From Acanthosoma haemorrhoidale (Eukaryota; Arthropoda; Insecta; Hemiptera; Acanthosomatidae), in the NCBI GenBank assembly GCA_930367205.1, contig OV884015.1:80367341-80431340 (forward strand): 64,000 nucleotides of DNA, read 5' to 3'. Shown piece after piece: positions 1 to 12,399 of this stretch (position 1 is the stretch's first letter; each line of letters begins with the position of its first letter). A model generated the notes under the pieces. It was not told the origin of the DNA. It did not search any database and saw only the letters and a list, made by a program, of their open reading frames with translations. A program made the position numbers and the translations under genes.

Positions 1-1730
1 TTGAGACAAAAGGAACGATTTTCACTGAAGAGTGGGCTGCTGGTTGAGTATTGAAAGAACAATATAATAGGAATGTTAATAGCACATTTCGGGGATTTCA
101 GAAAAATTATTAAAGCTACATTTCAAATGAATAGTAACAAAAAGATTGTCGTCCTAATTGTCACTTGTAGGGAATATGGATAAAAAAAAGCTTTAATTCC
201 GGAATGACAGTAGCGTAAGAATGACAGAAATAAGAAGCGAATTATTGCCATTCCTAAAGCGTTAAAACAATTATAGAACAGCATAACTAAAATAGAAGGG
301 AAAGCCAAACAAACTAATGCAAATAAACAAACATTTGGTTTTTCAGGTAAATATTTGTCGTAAGTTATAGGCATCTTGCGTCGTTTAGGGTTGACACCGG
401 TAATATAAAAGTTTCGTCTCCTCAAACGGGATTTAAATACTTAAAGAGAAGAGTCGGATAGTCTGAGGAATGGGTCTAGAGAGTTTAGGTGCTCGCACTT
501 GTAACAATTGCATGTAGAAGGATAATATTTGGGATGAAAGGTTCAGGCCGGATGGACAAGATATCGTAAAGAGGAGTGGATGGAGGATTTGAAGTAGAGA
601 AGATGGACTATGCCGGTGGTCTAAAATTCCTTTATTAAATAGATTACCAAATTTTTCAATAGAGAATTTACGGCCGAGAGAGTTCCAAAGGAACTTTAAC
701 TCTTTACTTTCTTTGTCATCACCGACACTCCTGCTTAATAAGCTTTGGAAATAAGGAGGATAGACGGTGAGGGGAGACTGAAAGGGATTAATGAGTGGGC
801 TGAATCATTTTTTTCACTATTAATAAAATTAAACTTTATGTTAAAGTTTGACTAATCGATAAAGCTAATTTCAATCAAATAGAAATTCGCTGGATAGTAA
901 GTTAATCACCAATCAATATCTGATTCAAGTTTTATCTTTTTGATTCAATCCGATCAAAATGATTAGTCAGGAACCCCTGAGGGCCTGCCGAACAAGGGGC
1001 CTAGTCAATGACTAATATTTTTAGCTTGTCTCATTTTATCTAATGATATTAGATATTGACGAGGGTACCGTTTAGACAGGATAGCACAAATGAAAGGGCA
1101 ACAAGCCGGAGATGAGGCGCTCACGTGGGTCGAATGTCACTATGTTTTTCCATGGCTAAAAGATTATGATTAACGATGTGCAATTTTAAAATGTTGACTT
1201 ATGGCCACACTAAATACCAATTGAAGTTACCACCTTTAAAGGTACCACTTAAAAGAGGTTGATGAGTGTGTGGGGGGGGGGGAGGAGAATAGAAAGGCAC
1301 TGCAATTTCAAGTAGGAAATGAACCATTTGCTGATAATCGCGTAATGTGCTTATTGCTGTGCTGACTCAGCGCCATGCCCTTGTGGCCTTTCAATACGTT
1401 TCCCCTGCCATTGGAAGTACTATTGTCAATCAGGAGCACTCGTTAAGTAGAGCATCCTTTTTATTCCTTCCTTCCACCGGGCGCGTATTACTTGACCAGC
1501 TGACTGAAGATACTGAAAGGGGTCGCGAAATGTTACTTTCTTGGAAAGTGCTAAAAATAAACTATAATACAGACTTTAAGGATGCATTCTGTCAGATGTA
1601 GATATTGATTCTGTCGGATAAAAATAAAATGGATCGAGTATCATTATGGAAATATTGGTATGACATGGTCAATCATGATACGAAAGGAGAAATATCTGAT
1701 CATTAGCTACAGAACAGGAACCATCAATAA
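1..1730. other. intergenic, no supported gene
   Basis: AT-rich sequence with only short open frames. The longest is a minus-strand frame at 425-123 (100 codons) with hydrophobic stretches near its middle. It has no upstream context, no clear splice sites and no family resemblance, so I do not call it. A run of 11 G lies at 1272-1282. The block at about 1347-1600 is open on the plus strand for 84 codons but starts at a GTG and resembles nothing I know. Confidence 0.5.
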
Positions 1731-2712
1731 CAGTCCTTAAGATTCAATTCGGTCAGCTGTCCAATTGGTTAAAATAAATAGGGTCCACGCTCATTGGTAA
1801 ATAGATGGCCAACTCTGATATTAAAGCAGACATTCCTGACGTATCATTGGCTATAAGATGTAACCAAGATCCTTTGTCTAAAGGAAAAGGACGACATCTT
1901 TAAGAATCCATTGATTGCAGTCCTTAAGATTCAATTCGGTCAGCTGTCCAATTGGTTAAAATAAATAGGGTCCACGCTCATTGGTAAATAGATGGCCAAC
2001 TCTGATATTAAAGCAGACATTCCTGACGTATCATTGGCTATAAGATGTAACCAAGATCCTTTGTCTAAAGGAAAAGGACGACATCTTTAAGAATCCATTG
2101 ATTGCAGTCCTTAAGATTCAATTCGGTCAGCTGTCCAATTGGTTAAAATAAATAGGGTCCACGCTCATTGGTAAATAGATGGCCAACTCTGATATTAAAG
2201 CAGACATTCCTGACGTATCATTGGCTATAAGATGTAACCAAGATCCTTTGTCTAAAGGAAAAGGACGACATCTTTAAGAATCCATTGATTGCAGTCCTTA
2301 AGATTCAATTCGGTCAGCTGTCCAATTGGTTAAAATAAATAGGGTCCACGCTCATTGGTAAATAGATGGCCAACTCTGATATTAAAGCAGACATTCCTGG
2401 CGTATCATTGGCTATAAGATGTAACCAAGATCCTTTGTCTAAAGGAAAAGGACGACATCTTTAAGAATCCATTGATTGCAGTCCTTAAGATTCAATTCTG
2501 TAGCAGTCCAATTGGTTAAAATAAATAGGGTCCACGCTCATTGGTAAATAGATGGCCAACTCTGATATTAAAGCAGACATTCCTGACGTATCATTGGCTA
2601 TAAGATGTAATCAAGATCCTTTGTCTAAAGGAAAAGTACGACATCTTTAAGAATCCATTGATTGCAGTCATTAATATTCAATTTGGTCAGTTGTCCAATT
2701 GGTTAAAATAAA
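1731..2712. repeat. 187-bp tandem satellite, about 5.2 copies
   Basis: The word TCCTTAAGATTCAATT recurs at 1734, 1921, 2108, 2295 and 2482, and in altered form at 2668. The period is therefore 187 bp, with one 186-bp unit. Five full units and a partial sixth of about 45 bp are present. Units 1 to 4 are almost identical (for example a single A/G change near 2400). The fifth has a small indel after the start, and the last partial copy is the most diverged. Each unit contains the palindrome CCAATTGG. I see no long open frame across units. Near-identity points to recent amplification or homogenisation. The unit length is in the range of one nucleosome repeat, which is a general observation about satellites and not proof of function. 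Confidence 0.95.
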
Positions 2713-5700
2713 AAGATTTGAATGCATTAGTCAGCCTCGTTGATCACAGTAGATTGCAGCAAAATGAGAATGTACATTGATTTTGAAACAACGTAAATTA
2801 AAAAAAAAATGTTTACCTTAAAACAGTTTTTTTCTGCAGGCTTTACAAGGGTTGTATGGTTCATATTAAACTTAAGCACTGTATCGACATTTGCACTACC
2901 AGTCCATAATAGCTTATTCTGCCACTATATATCACCAAGGTACTCGCCTCGCTGTGTACCATTTATAGACATATTGACGAAGACACGTTTTAAAGAGAAC
3001 ACGTGATTCATATAATATGATTTCTTCTACGAGAAGCCTTATGAATTGTACAAGGGCTTCTGAACTATAAAAGCTTCTTCAAAATCATTAGCGAATGAGA
3101 AAAAAAAAAAATGACAGCCGGGTTCAAACACCGGATTTTTTTTCTAATAGTCTCGTGACCAGGCAACGCCAATTTCCTTACTTGGCATCACTGAAAACGT
3201 AGGAATTAGTATTTTTTTAAATAATTCATTGTATATTTCTTCATGACTTTTAAATTAACGGTTTTATTATGGGTATCAAAAAGTTGCTAACACCATTTTA
3301 TTGACTTTTTGATATTATTGTCCACTTGAGTCAGGGCCAATTTTCCGTATAATTTATCAGCGCGATAAGTAGAGTACGTTGGTACGTTGCGTTCAGTCTC
3401 CAGGTCAGGTTGTACAAGCTGTATCATTCCGACCCCAAACAAACTTGCACATCAGTCGAATATAGTGTGATGCTAAAATCGTTACACTGTGCTCTACTTA
3501 TCTGTAATAGAGACCAGATTACATGGATGACACGTTCTGATGTTCAAACGTGAGTCCGATACTACACTATTATTAGCAATGATCATTTACAATCGGTTTC
3601 AAACTATAATACCGACATCGATGTCAACCACCTTTTAAACAATTGATTAAATATTTTATAGATAGCTACTAATAAAAACAGCCATTGGTGGAGCAGGAAA
3701 GATGATTATGTCATCAATTGATCAGTAGAATATCAAATTAAAGATCTAGACTTCCTGATTAATAACATTTAATTTGAGTAGTTTTTTTTTAAACTATTAT
3801 TACATAAAGTCATTAAAACCATTCATAATATTATGTTGAATGTTTTTTTCCAGGCACGATATATTGCATGAAGTATTAGAACCATTAATAAAATATTTAG
3901 AAGTTAAAAAACAAACATTCCCCCTACCATAATAAACAACAGGGTATCGAATTAAAGATTTCTAAGTCATGATTAATAAGAAATAACAAGTTTTTATGGA
4001 TTAAAACTACAAAACGTCATAATTTTTTACAGCTGCAAAGAAAAAAATATCACTAAATCCTAAATTAAAGTTAGTTAGGTAATGTTATCCTACAAAGTAA
4101 GGATATCATTCGAAATATGATAGTTCACATGAAAACATAAATATTGTCAACACCATTCAAAATAAGGACATTAGTCTGTGAATAAGAAGTAGAACCTTTG
4201 AACATAAAGATCAACATCTTTCAACAGCATATTATTTATAATTCAACAAGGAATTGTCGTACAAATTTTGAATCATACTAGAAGCTTTTAAGACATTTTG
4301 AGAAGCAGCATAAGACTTGAGACTTGACGTCATAAATGCCAGCTATTAAAGTGGCTTGGGGCCATATTCGTGCTCTCTAAATGGTCCTTGGGTAATCAAA
4401 GGAACATAATTTTTTTATTCCGCTATATACATATATTTAGCATATACATTTAATAGAATATATACATAAATAAATAACTAGAAGAATCCAAAAATGATAT
4501 ACATACATATATATATGATGTACTAATTGTGTTTATCCTAATTTATCACATAGGCTAAATTGAGTAAAAATTAATATTTATGAAGCCTGCTTTTAGATAA
4601 AAGCAAAAATTATTTTTCCATGAAAATTACTTTCATGAAATAAAACCAAGTTAACCATTGACTAAGTTATTAGCTAACTAAGTTACAAGTTGACATATAA
4701 CATTAGTGCATTTAATGTACATTGGCTATCATTACGATAATAATGCAGACCAGTCATTTAACATTGTAAACAGACATGTACTATAAATATGTTCAGTATG
4801 AGTAAATTCATAAATATTGGAAAAAAATCTAAATTATACTAGTACTAATTAAATATATAATCATAAAAAAAAATGAGGCACCATATACAGTACAAATTCA
4901 TTATTATAAAGTGTTGAATGAATGATTCGAATTTACTATAAATATTATTAACGCTGTATAGTTTCTGGTTGACTTTAAATATCTCATTCTCTAGATTAGG
5001 AATATTGATTGATGTTGGTCAATTAAATCAAATCACGTTTATCGTTAAATGATAATTGATTTTCATCATGTTCAAAGATGGCCTTCAAACAATATATGAC
5101 ATAACCTATTTATGTAAATCGATAACAGGGTTAAATACCATAAAACGACAAGAAAAATATTTACGAATTATTCTTAAAAAGAAATCTTTGAAATTTAAAT
5201 TGACTAGGTGTAATTATTATAACTGTTACATCATTTAACGTGAACTGAAGGTTTGGGGTAGAAACTGATTTATCGGCAGTCATTGTCAAAACGAAAAAGC
5301 CATCATTAAATCTATGAATATTAACAAAACTATGATTTCGGGTTACTGAAATCGAGAAACAAGATTCAATTGAGATAGATAACCTTAGCAAAGGTCAATA
5401 AGATACCCATTAATGGTTTGGAAATACTTCAGAAGATTAGAAGTGTGTTGATTATAAATTTAATTTAATAAATACAAAAAATGATCAAGCATTGAATTAA
5501 AGATAACTTAAAAATACATTTCCTATCAGAAGCTAAATTTTCTGGTCCTGATTTAATACATTATAAAAATCCGCCAACAAAAGAAATGGGTCCCAGTTCA
5601 GAATTTAAGATGGTTTTTCATCGAGGTTATGGCGGATACATAAAGCAAAAATAATTTAAAATATATTTCAAAAATTAAATAGTTAAACTCATATTAATAT

Positions 5701-6150
5701 TTTCCAAAAGAATTTAATATATTATCTTATAAGTAAATATTATAGGTATGTTATATCAATTATCTATTGAAAACGCAATTAAGGAAGTGCTAAAGAACAA
5801 AATTCCGAGTAGCTTTTAAGAAACTGGCACTGAAATTCGATTTTGTTCCTTCACTTTATAAAACCTCAATTTCATGTATTTTTTTTCCAAAAAAATACAA
5901 TTTTAATTCATAATTCCAAAAAATTATATCTAGTGGAAATAAAAATTAAAGACTAGTTGGATTCTTACAACGTCACTCCCTTGGGCTGGTACAAAAAATA
6001 TAATACAATCAAGAGGAAGGATCTAGACTGGCTCCAATTGAGTCAATTGAGATGATATCCTACTCCACACATCCACGTCGCAGTCTCCTCCTTCGAGTTA
6101 AATATCGCCCTTTTAAAAATTAAAAAAAGAGAAAAAAAATACATTTATAT
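2713..6150. other. intergenic, AT-rich, no supported gene
   Basis: About 3.4 kb of low-GC DNA with many A or T runs and short open frames only (60-76 codons near 5056-5391 on both strands, overlapping each other). A sequence near 3118-3140 (CCGGGTTCAAACACCGG) looks like a tRNA T-arm, but no A box or acceptor stem accompanies it. Nothing here is supported as a gene. Confidence 0.5.
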
Positions 6151-6230
6151 TTACCTATGAAAAGAAACCGCAGAGGCATATCCCATGGCACAAAAAAATC
6201 ACACAAGACACACGCGACAGCCTACTGTTG

Positions 6231-6238
6231 TGACGTCA
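6231..6238. promoter_or_regulatory. CRE-type palindrome TGACGTCA
   Basis: A perfect TGACGTCA octamer sits in a locally GC-richer stretch (about 6150-6430) surrounded by AT-rich DNA. This is the binding palindrome of CREB/ATF-type bZIP factors. No adjacent first exon was recognised on either strand, so a promoter role is only a guess. A chance occurrence in 64 kb is possible. Confidence 0.25.
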
Positions 6239-6437
6239 CGATAGCAACCAAGTTGAGGGACGATAACAGACTGAGCATGTTGGGAGGTATAGAGGAGGGG
6301 AGGGCGCGAAAGGTGGGGGGCAGTCTGCGTCATCGTTGAGTCATTACGAAAATGGGGGTGGGAATGACGGACTGGTACGGACCAGCCAGTAACTGGGCGA
6401 GGTTTGAACTTTAACCAGTTAAATCCCCAACGCCACA

Positions 6438-6487
6438 GTTAAAGTTGAGAATCTAATCTGCATGATAGATGGCGATTATCAGAAAAC
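6438..6487. repeat. dispersed 50-bp repeat, copy 1
   Basis: This segment matches 10697-10746 in direct orientation with about 45 of 50 positions identical (shared words GTTAAAGTTGAGAATC and GCATGATAGATGGCG). Flanks outside the 50 bp do not align by eye. Either a small piece of an older interspersed element or a conserved motif; the family is unknown. Confidence 0.75.
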
Positions 6488-8010
6488 TAGAAGGCTATTT
6501 TTTATACTAGATGCATTGCATATTAGCATAATATTTTTATTATGTAAATATGGGAACTAAATTGATTTGGTTTAGTTCTCAGCCATGATTTGCATGATGA
6601 GACATTCTCCACTTGTTGCCATTGTGATCGGGTGCAGGAACTCAAATAATAATAATCAAATATTAATAGTGATTGTAAATAAAGGCAGGGCAACAGTTAC
6701 ACAGTAAGATATTATAGGATTTTCCTTCAGTTTTCCGGAGAAATTTACTGTCATGTATTCTTCCGTTGCTTTCCCTTATTTACTATGCCGATCGTCGCTG
6801 ATCGCAACATGGCTTAGGACCCACTAGTTGGCTTAATGGAAGAAAGTGTACTTAGCTCTAGCTCTGAAAGGCTATTGACGAAAGAATGTAGATAAACTAA
6901 TGATCCACCTGACGAAGTTTGACAATATAATATAATAGGAGGAAGGCAATACCGTCTGCTGAGAACAACATTAATAAAATTCCAAACATTTTGCGATAAT
7001 AGGGTTTGTAAAATTTTAATGTGTTTTTAATATGTGAGTTTACGATATTTAATTTCTGTGTTTCTTAATTATTGTTGTCACCTCTGTGCGTTTCCCATAT
7101 CAAAAAAACGGCACACTGACTTTGGTCACTGCTGCTATCATTCATAGATCCATTTCCATCCCCACCCAAAAGTTTATTCGAGCGGAAATAGGCTTGAATT
7201 TTGTTGCTATTTGCACGTTAATAAAAGGCCATTCTCAAACTCTTCAGAATGACACTATCGGAGTTCAGTAATTACTGTCCTTGACAGGCCATATTAAGAT
7301 TAATGCTAAAAACTGATAATCCATATATAATTGAATCTATAAACAAAAAAAATCCACGTGGGCTCACTTTAAATCGTGAAATAAGATTTAACTGTTATGA
7401 ATTGGCGTAGGTTGATGAAAAAATTTTTTTTACCGTATTTATTTTTGAACGTTTTGACGAACAAGAACGTTTGCATAAAATGTCTGATGACGTGAGAGGG
7501 ACTGACGATGGAAACACTAAGTAAGCACAGTTATCACATTTTATGTTCAAAAGTCGTCATGAAAAAAAAATTACATCTATACAAATCAATACAACTACAG
7601 GAAATAGAGTATTCATATCCATTTTAAAGCAAAACAAAATAAAGTGCGAGGACTTCAGATGAAATGAAGATTCTCCATTATTCGGAATGGAGTTAGGAAA
7701 TGTTCACTGGACTCCTACGAATCACATAGGGACAAATAATTAAGGCGTAAGAGCCAAGTATCAGATAACGTGACTGTAAGTGACAGATAGACACACAAAA
7801 TAGCCCTAGTAATGGAATAACACAAAGCACCAGTTAGAAAGGACAGCATTTAATGCCAATACTCATTGGGTACATATGCAAGCCTAATTCGACTTATTAT
7901 TATTTAAATATTTTTTAAAAGATCGTGCGTAATCTAAATAGTACGATTCTCGTAAATACCCAGAATTTCAAAACTTTAAAACTTGTCTATAAGAGAAAAC
8001 CCAAAGTCTA

Positions 8011-8220
8011 AGGTACCCCTAGGCTCCACCCTCGGTAGACTCTCACTACCTTCCTGATTCCACCCGCCTCCTTTAGGCATTCCACACCCTATATCCTTCT
8101 CATACATCCTTCAAATGGGGGACTCCCCTTAGTGAAAGGCACTCATTAGCCCAAAATAATTTTTCCCACATCCTATTTTTATAAGTTTGAGAGCTAAGGG
8201 AAAGAAAAAAAAATAAAATA
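8011..8220 (+). mobile_element. Jockey-type LINE, 3'-UTR fragment with A-tail
   Basis: About 200 bp beginning GGTACCCCTAGGCTCC and ending AGCTAAGGGAAAG followed by an A-rich tail. It is nearly identical to 41548-41735, and its first part is related to the 3' UTR behind the Jockey reverse-transcriptase end at 46.0-46.9 kb. No coding part is present, so this is a strongly 5'-truncated insertion on the plus strand. A run of 12 C begins five bases after the tail (8226-8237). Confidence 0.85.
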
Positions 8221-8239
8221 AACAACCCCCCCCCCCCAA

Positions 8240-11200
8240 CTCCGAATTTCAGGTAGGCTGATTCATAAGGTCTGTTACATTTTAAAAAAATTGACCACAT
8301 AAGTAACAGCATTTATTTTTCGCTATCTTTCAAGATTTTCCTCCAAATGTTCATACAGTGAAAAGAACAATCTTATTGGTATTATTTGCTTAATGGCAGA
8401 ATTTCTGACATTATATGCAAATAAAGGATAAAAACAAAATGCTTAATTCTTGATGTAGTTAAATGTTTTAAGAAATCGTCCTATACGTATTGTGTTGGTG
8501 TGAAGTATGAAAAAAAAAAAGTATTTATCCATTCTCAGTTCAGAAGGTAAATAATATTTATGATTTTTCCCACTTCTTACGGACTCAATATTTACGTAGT
8601 TAATTTAGTTTGAGAATGTTTCAAAAGTATTTTTGGGGGCAATATTTTAGGTGTTCGGAATAGTTTTTTAAACTAGTTGAAAGGGGTATTGTCTGTGACC
8701 AAGACGGTTTACTAAATAAAATGAAGCAGTTATTTTCTCAACTACTTGATACATATTTAAGAAAGCCACAGGAAGTCCCTTAAGTACCTTTCGATATTGG
8801 CACTTCACTTTCTATTATCTCAATCATTTATATTCAAAAATAATAATTTTGTTCATGATTGCTGTAAGTAAATTTTAGTTAATAAATATATATTTTTGAA
8901 AACTGAAAACAAAAATGGCAAGGCTACTTTTTTTTAACTTTATTTTTTTTAGAAAGCTCTTTATTTGAGTTACGACCAGCTAATCCAGCATTAATTAATG
9001 TGAATAGTAAATCACTCGCTTATCAACACTCCTACAATATGTCTATACGAAATCTGCCCTGAAGCCCCCTATGGCCAAGAGAATTCCCCCAGGTGAAGCA
9101 TGAATTAACTAGTTTAATTTTAATGAGTCATAACTAATTTTTTAGAGAGTAAAAGTTTAACCATGAATAATAGCTAATTGTTACTGTTAACTTACAAATG
9201 AGTTATGCACTCATAAGTTGTTACAACATTTAGGCCTCAGCTGCCGGAGCGGTGAGGTATACACGACGCCTTATCCGATAGAACAGACCCTAGCCTAGTA
9301 TAGGATAGGATGGAGTTTTCACCTCCTTAGCGGGCTCGCCGAAGGTCCGTAGATAGCAAACAGTTACTTAGCATCTGACAATCGCTACTTCCTAGTCACT
9401 AGTATGTTTCATGTTGGCAGCAACGAGCAAACGCGTTCATGTAACTCATGTAAGAGTGAACATTTAATAAATATTAAACCAGCTGATCCGAGAATAAGTT
9501 GCCTCGTAATTTTCTACATTATACGGGAGTTATTGTAACGTTATTTTTATGGAGTAAGGATTATTTTATTATATAAAATATTAAATGATAGAAAAAAAAC
9601 TATAAAAAGTTTAATTTTAAACAAATGAATATAACGTAACAGCTGGGAAGTTTTTCAGTTATTGGAACATTTGCTTAGAGATGCTTGATGGGAGAAGTGG
9701 TTAGTTGCAATGGAATTGCAGATGAGTGGTGTTGATGACAATTTGTTGCAGCTTGCGGATGGTCAAACATATTCGACGTGAGGGCCCTTTTATTTCGTAT
9801 TTCCTCATTGAAAACTGAATATGAGTGCATGTTGGCAGAATCTACAGGAGGCCATTGAGGCAGGATTATATTTAGAGTCTCGGGATCAACAAAACGCAAT
9901 ACCTTGGCAGGAGAGGAGCAGGACAAGTCGAGACGGAAAAAAGGTGAAGAACTTAAAAACAGTAATATATCTAAATTTTTATTTATTTTATGTAAATGTT
10001 TGGATGTGAAGGAACATCCTGTGATATAATAAATTAACATTAAAATTTTTTTATTTTATTTTAGCAAATTGACAAAATGGCACCCAACTAGGCCCATGGG
10101 GCTTGTTCATTTATTCATATATATTTTTAAAGCTTTATAATAATATATAACTATACATATATTTTACGTTTTATTTTTCTTCTAAGCCGCGTTTATTTGC
10201 TATTAAGTTATGGCTAGTGGCACGGCAATTTTAAGCCTAATACCACATAGCCTAAGGTAAACAAGCCCGTAATGTGTGTGTGTAATGTGTGATCAGGAGG
10301 AGAATAAAGCCAGTTATAAACCAAACCATTTCGTTGCAGCATTATTCATTATTTTTTTTTTATCGTCTACAGCCGGGAGACGATAACTTATATTTATATA
10401 TATACATATATTTATATCTTTTACATTTTGGTTGTACAACATAAGCATGTACTTAAAATTAAACACTGCTGAGTTATATGCAGAAAAGCAAATAAACGTA
10501 AACGAACAATTGAAAAAGCAAAGAAAATTCAACGGTATAGAAGAAAATGAAAAAGTATACAAGCATAAACTAAGTTGTATTTTCAACAAATGTAAACCAA
10601 ATTAAGGCCGTAGACAATTAAGGTAAAATATCTTAAGATGTCTGAGTACGGAGTCAATTTATTTAATGATTGTGAACAATTCTTTAATGTGTTTTTGTTA
10701 AAGTTGAGAATCCATTTCGCATGATAGATGGCGACTATCAGAAAACCAAAACTCAATTATTTTTTATTGACATTATTATTAATGAGAGCGAACATTGGAC
10801 GCGTTGAAGTGAAACTGTACTATTGAAAAAAAAATTGAAAACTTATGAACGAGCTATAAGCCATGCGTTAATTTAATGCACAATAAATACCCAAATATGT
10901 TGGAACACATTTGAAAGACTCGGTATTTTTGAACAAAAACCCCACTTTGGTTACTTAAAATAACCTTTTAAACAATTTGAAATTTTAAAAACTTAATAAA
11001 ATCGGCAACGACTTTAAATATATGATTTCTATTCTTGGCTCTCAACTTTCAACTTATAGAATATCTTTGGAATTAGTTTTAACGTTACTGCCTATAATAT
11101 TATCTTACCCATGGAAAAAACGGATCTTTAAGTCTTATAAAATTCTCAGTTGAGCCTTCTTCTTTGACGTCTAATTATTTTTTACATACTTCCCGTACTG

Positions 11201-11800
11201 TATGTTTACCAAAGACTAATCGGCACATTCTACGGTGTTGTGGAATACGGCTTTGAAAATTCAAATCAACTAAAGCATTTTTACACCGAAGGAGAACATG
11301 TAGGCAGACAATCACCAAATACTGGATTAAAGATTTTTAAATTTTAAGAGATCTCCTGGGAATCAGCTTCAACTTACAACAAACATGGGGAAAGAAGGGA
11401 AACAGTAGTTAATTAACATTTCCTCCACGGTACACAAACCTGCCATTTTATAGAGAGAAATCTACCACTTCACCTCCCTTGAATGACCATTGGCAAGTAA
11501 ATACTAACACAAACATGGTACAGTGTAATCTCGCTAACCCGAACAAATTGTTGCTAGAAAGTATTAGATTGGTGAAAAATGCGGAGAGGTGGTGGGGAGA
11601 TAAACAAGAAATAACAGTAGACGTACTTTTTATTGTATATAATATAAAATGTACGCATAAGAGTATATTAAGATATTTTAAAAAAGTTCATAATACATGC
11701 ATATATGTGTAACTTATATCTATAATACATGTGTGTAATGTGTTCATATGCATTTTATTTAGGGAAAACACTTATTATTTGTAAAAAATCGGTTTAAAAT
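8240..11800. other. intergenic, no supported gene
   Basis: AT-rich DNA interrupted by a GC-richer patch at about 9235-9420 that I cannot assign. A minus-strand frame of 121 codons at 10040-9675 has a fairly protein-like C-terminal half (Pro- and His-rich), and the opposite strand is open for 62 codons in the same place. Without a homologue or a clear acceptor it is not called. Copy 2 of the 50-bp dispersed repeat lies inside this interval. Confidence 0.45.
10697..10746. repeat. dispersed 50-bp repeat, copy 2
   Basis: Direct copy of 6438-6487 at about 90% identity, 4.2 kb away. The five visible differences are four substitutions within a six-base stretch plus one T/C change. There is no terminal inverted repeat or A-tail at its edges. 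Confidence 0.75.
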
Positions 11801-11829
11801 GTTAATTTTGGTTAAATTTTTTTTTTTTA

Positions 11830-12361
11830 ATACTCTCGGAGCTGCTGGAGAAGCAGAATCTGATGTCACTAACATCATTTTCCATAAGCCATTTGCTGCA
11901 CTGGTTGATATTTCCAATAACTCCTTGTTTCACTGAAGCGGTAGAGATGCTTCTTTCGTCAGTTCTTCTTCGTCTGATTTTTTTTTCAATACGCCTTGTA
12001 CGGTTTTCTAATCTGATTTGAAAGTGAACTCGTTCTCTTCATTTCCTTTAATCTAGTTGGCTACATCTTCTTCCTTTACAGTAACTTAAGATTCCAAGTT
12101 TTTAATGTCAAAGTTATGTATCCATCTTGTGATACTACGTGCGAAAACAGGTCTTTCTTGTAATGTATCTTTATTCTGATGTGGTACTCTAAATAAGTGT
12201 TTACCCAAAGTTGCCATGTAAATCCAATCTCTTACAGACTTTAACAAATTCATATTAAAACAACCAATACAATGGGTACAGTTCACCAGTTCGGATTTCG
12301 GATTACCGAAGTTCGCATTAGCGATATTGCGCTGTATACAGGTTCTTTGATTATAACGCAT
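11830..12361 (-). pseudogene. decayed open frame, unassigned
   Basis: On the minus strand an ATG at 12361-12359 opens 91 codons to a stop at 12088-12086. The same frame then continues for about 80 more codons with interspersed stops, and the conceptual product stays protein-like (charged Glu/Lys stretch, then Ser/Ala/Pro) to about 11830. The first part has two Cys pairs (CTHCIGC). This pattern fits a decayed coding sequence, most likely of a transposable element, but I do not recognise the family and could be reading chance openness. Confidence 0.3.
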
Positions 12362-12399
12362 GGCAATTCAGTGAAAAAACTGAACACTGAAAACCATGA

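Noticed and set aside
123..425. 100-codon minus-strand frame with hydrophobic stretches
   Set aside because: Such frames arise by chance in AT-rich DNA, where hydrophobic codons are favoured. No context supports it.
3118..3140. T-arm-like CCGGGTTCAAACACCGG followed by a T-run
   Set aside because: No D-arm, A box or acceptor stem upstream; not a tRNA.
9675..10040. 121-codon minus-strand open frame with a Pro/His-rich C-terminal half
   Set aside because: No homologue recognised, no convincing acceptor at its 5' side, and the opposite strand is also open over part of it. It could be a terminal exon, but the evidence is too thin.
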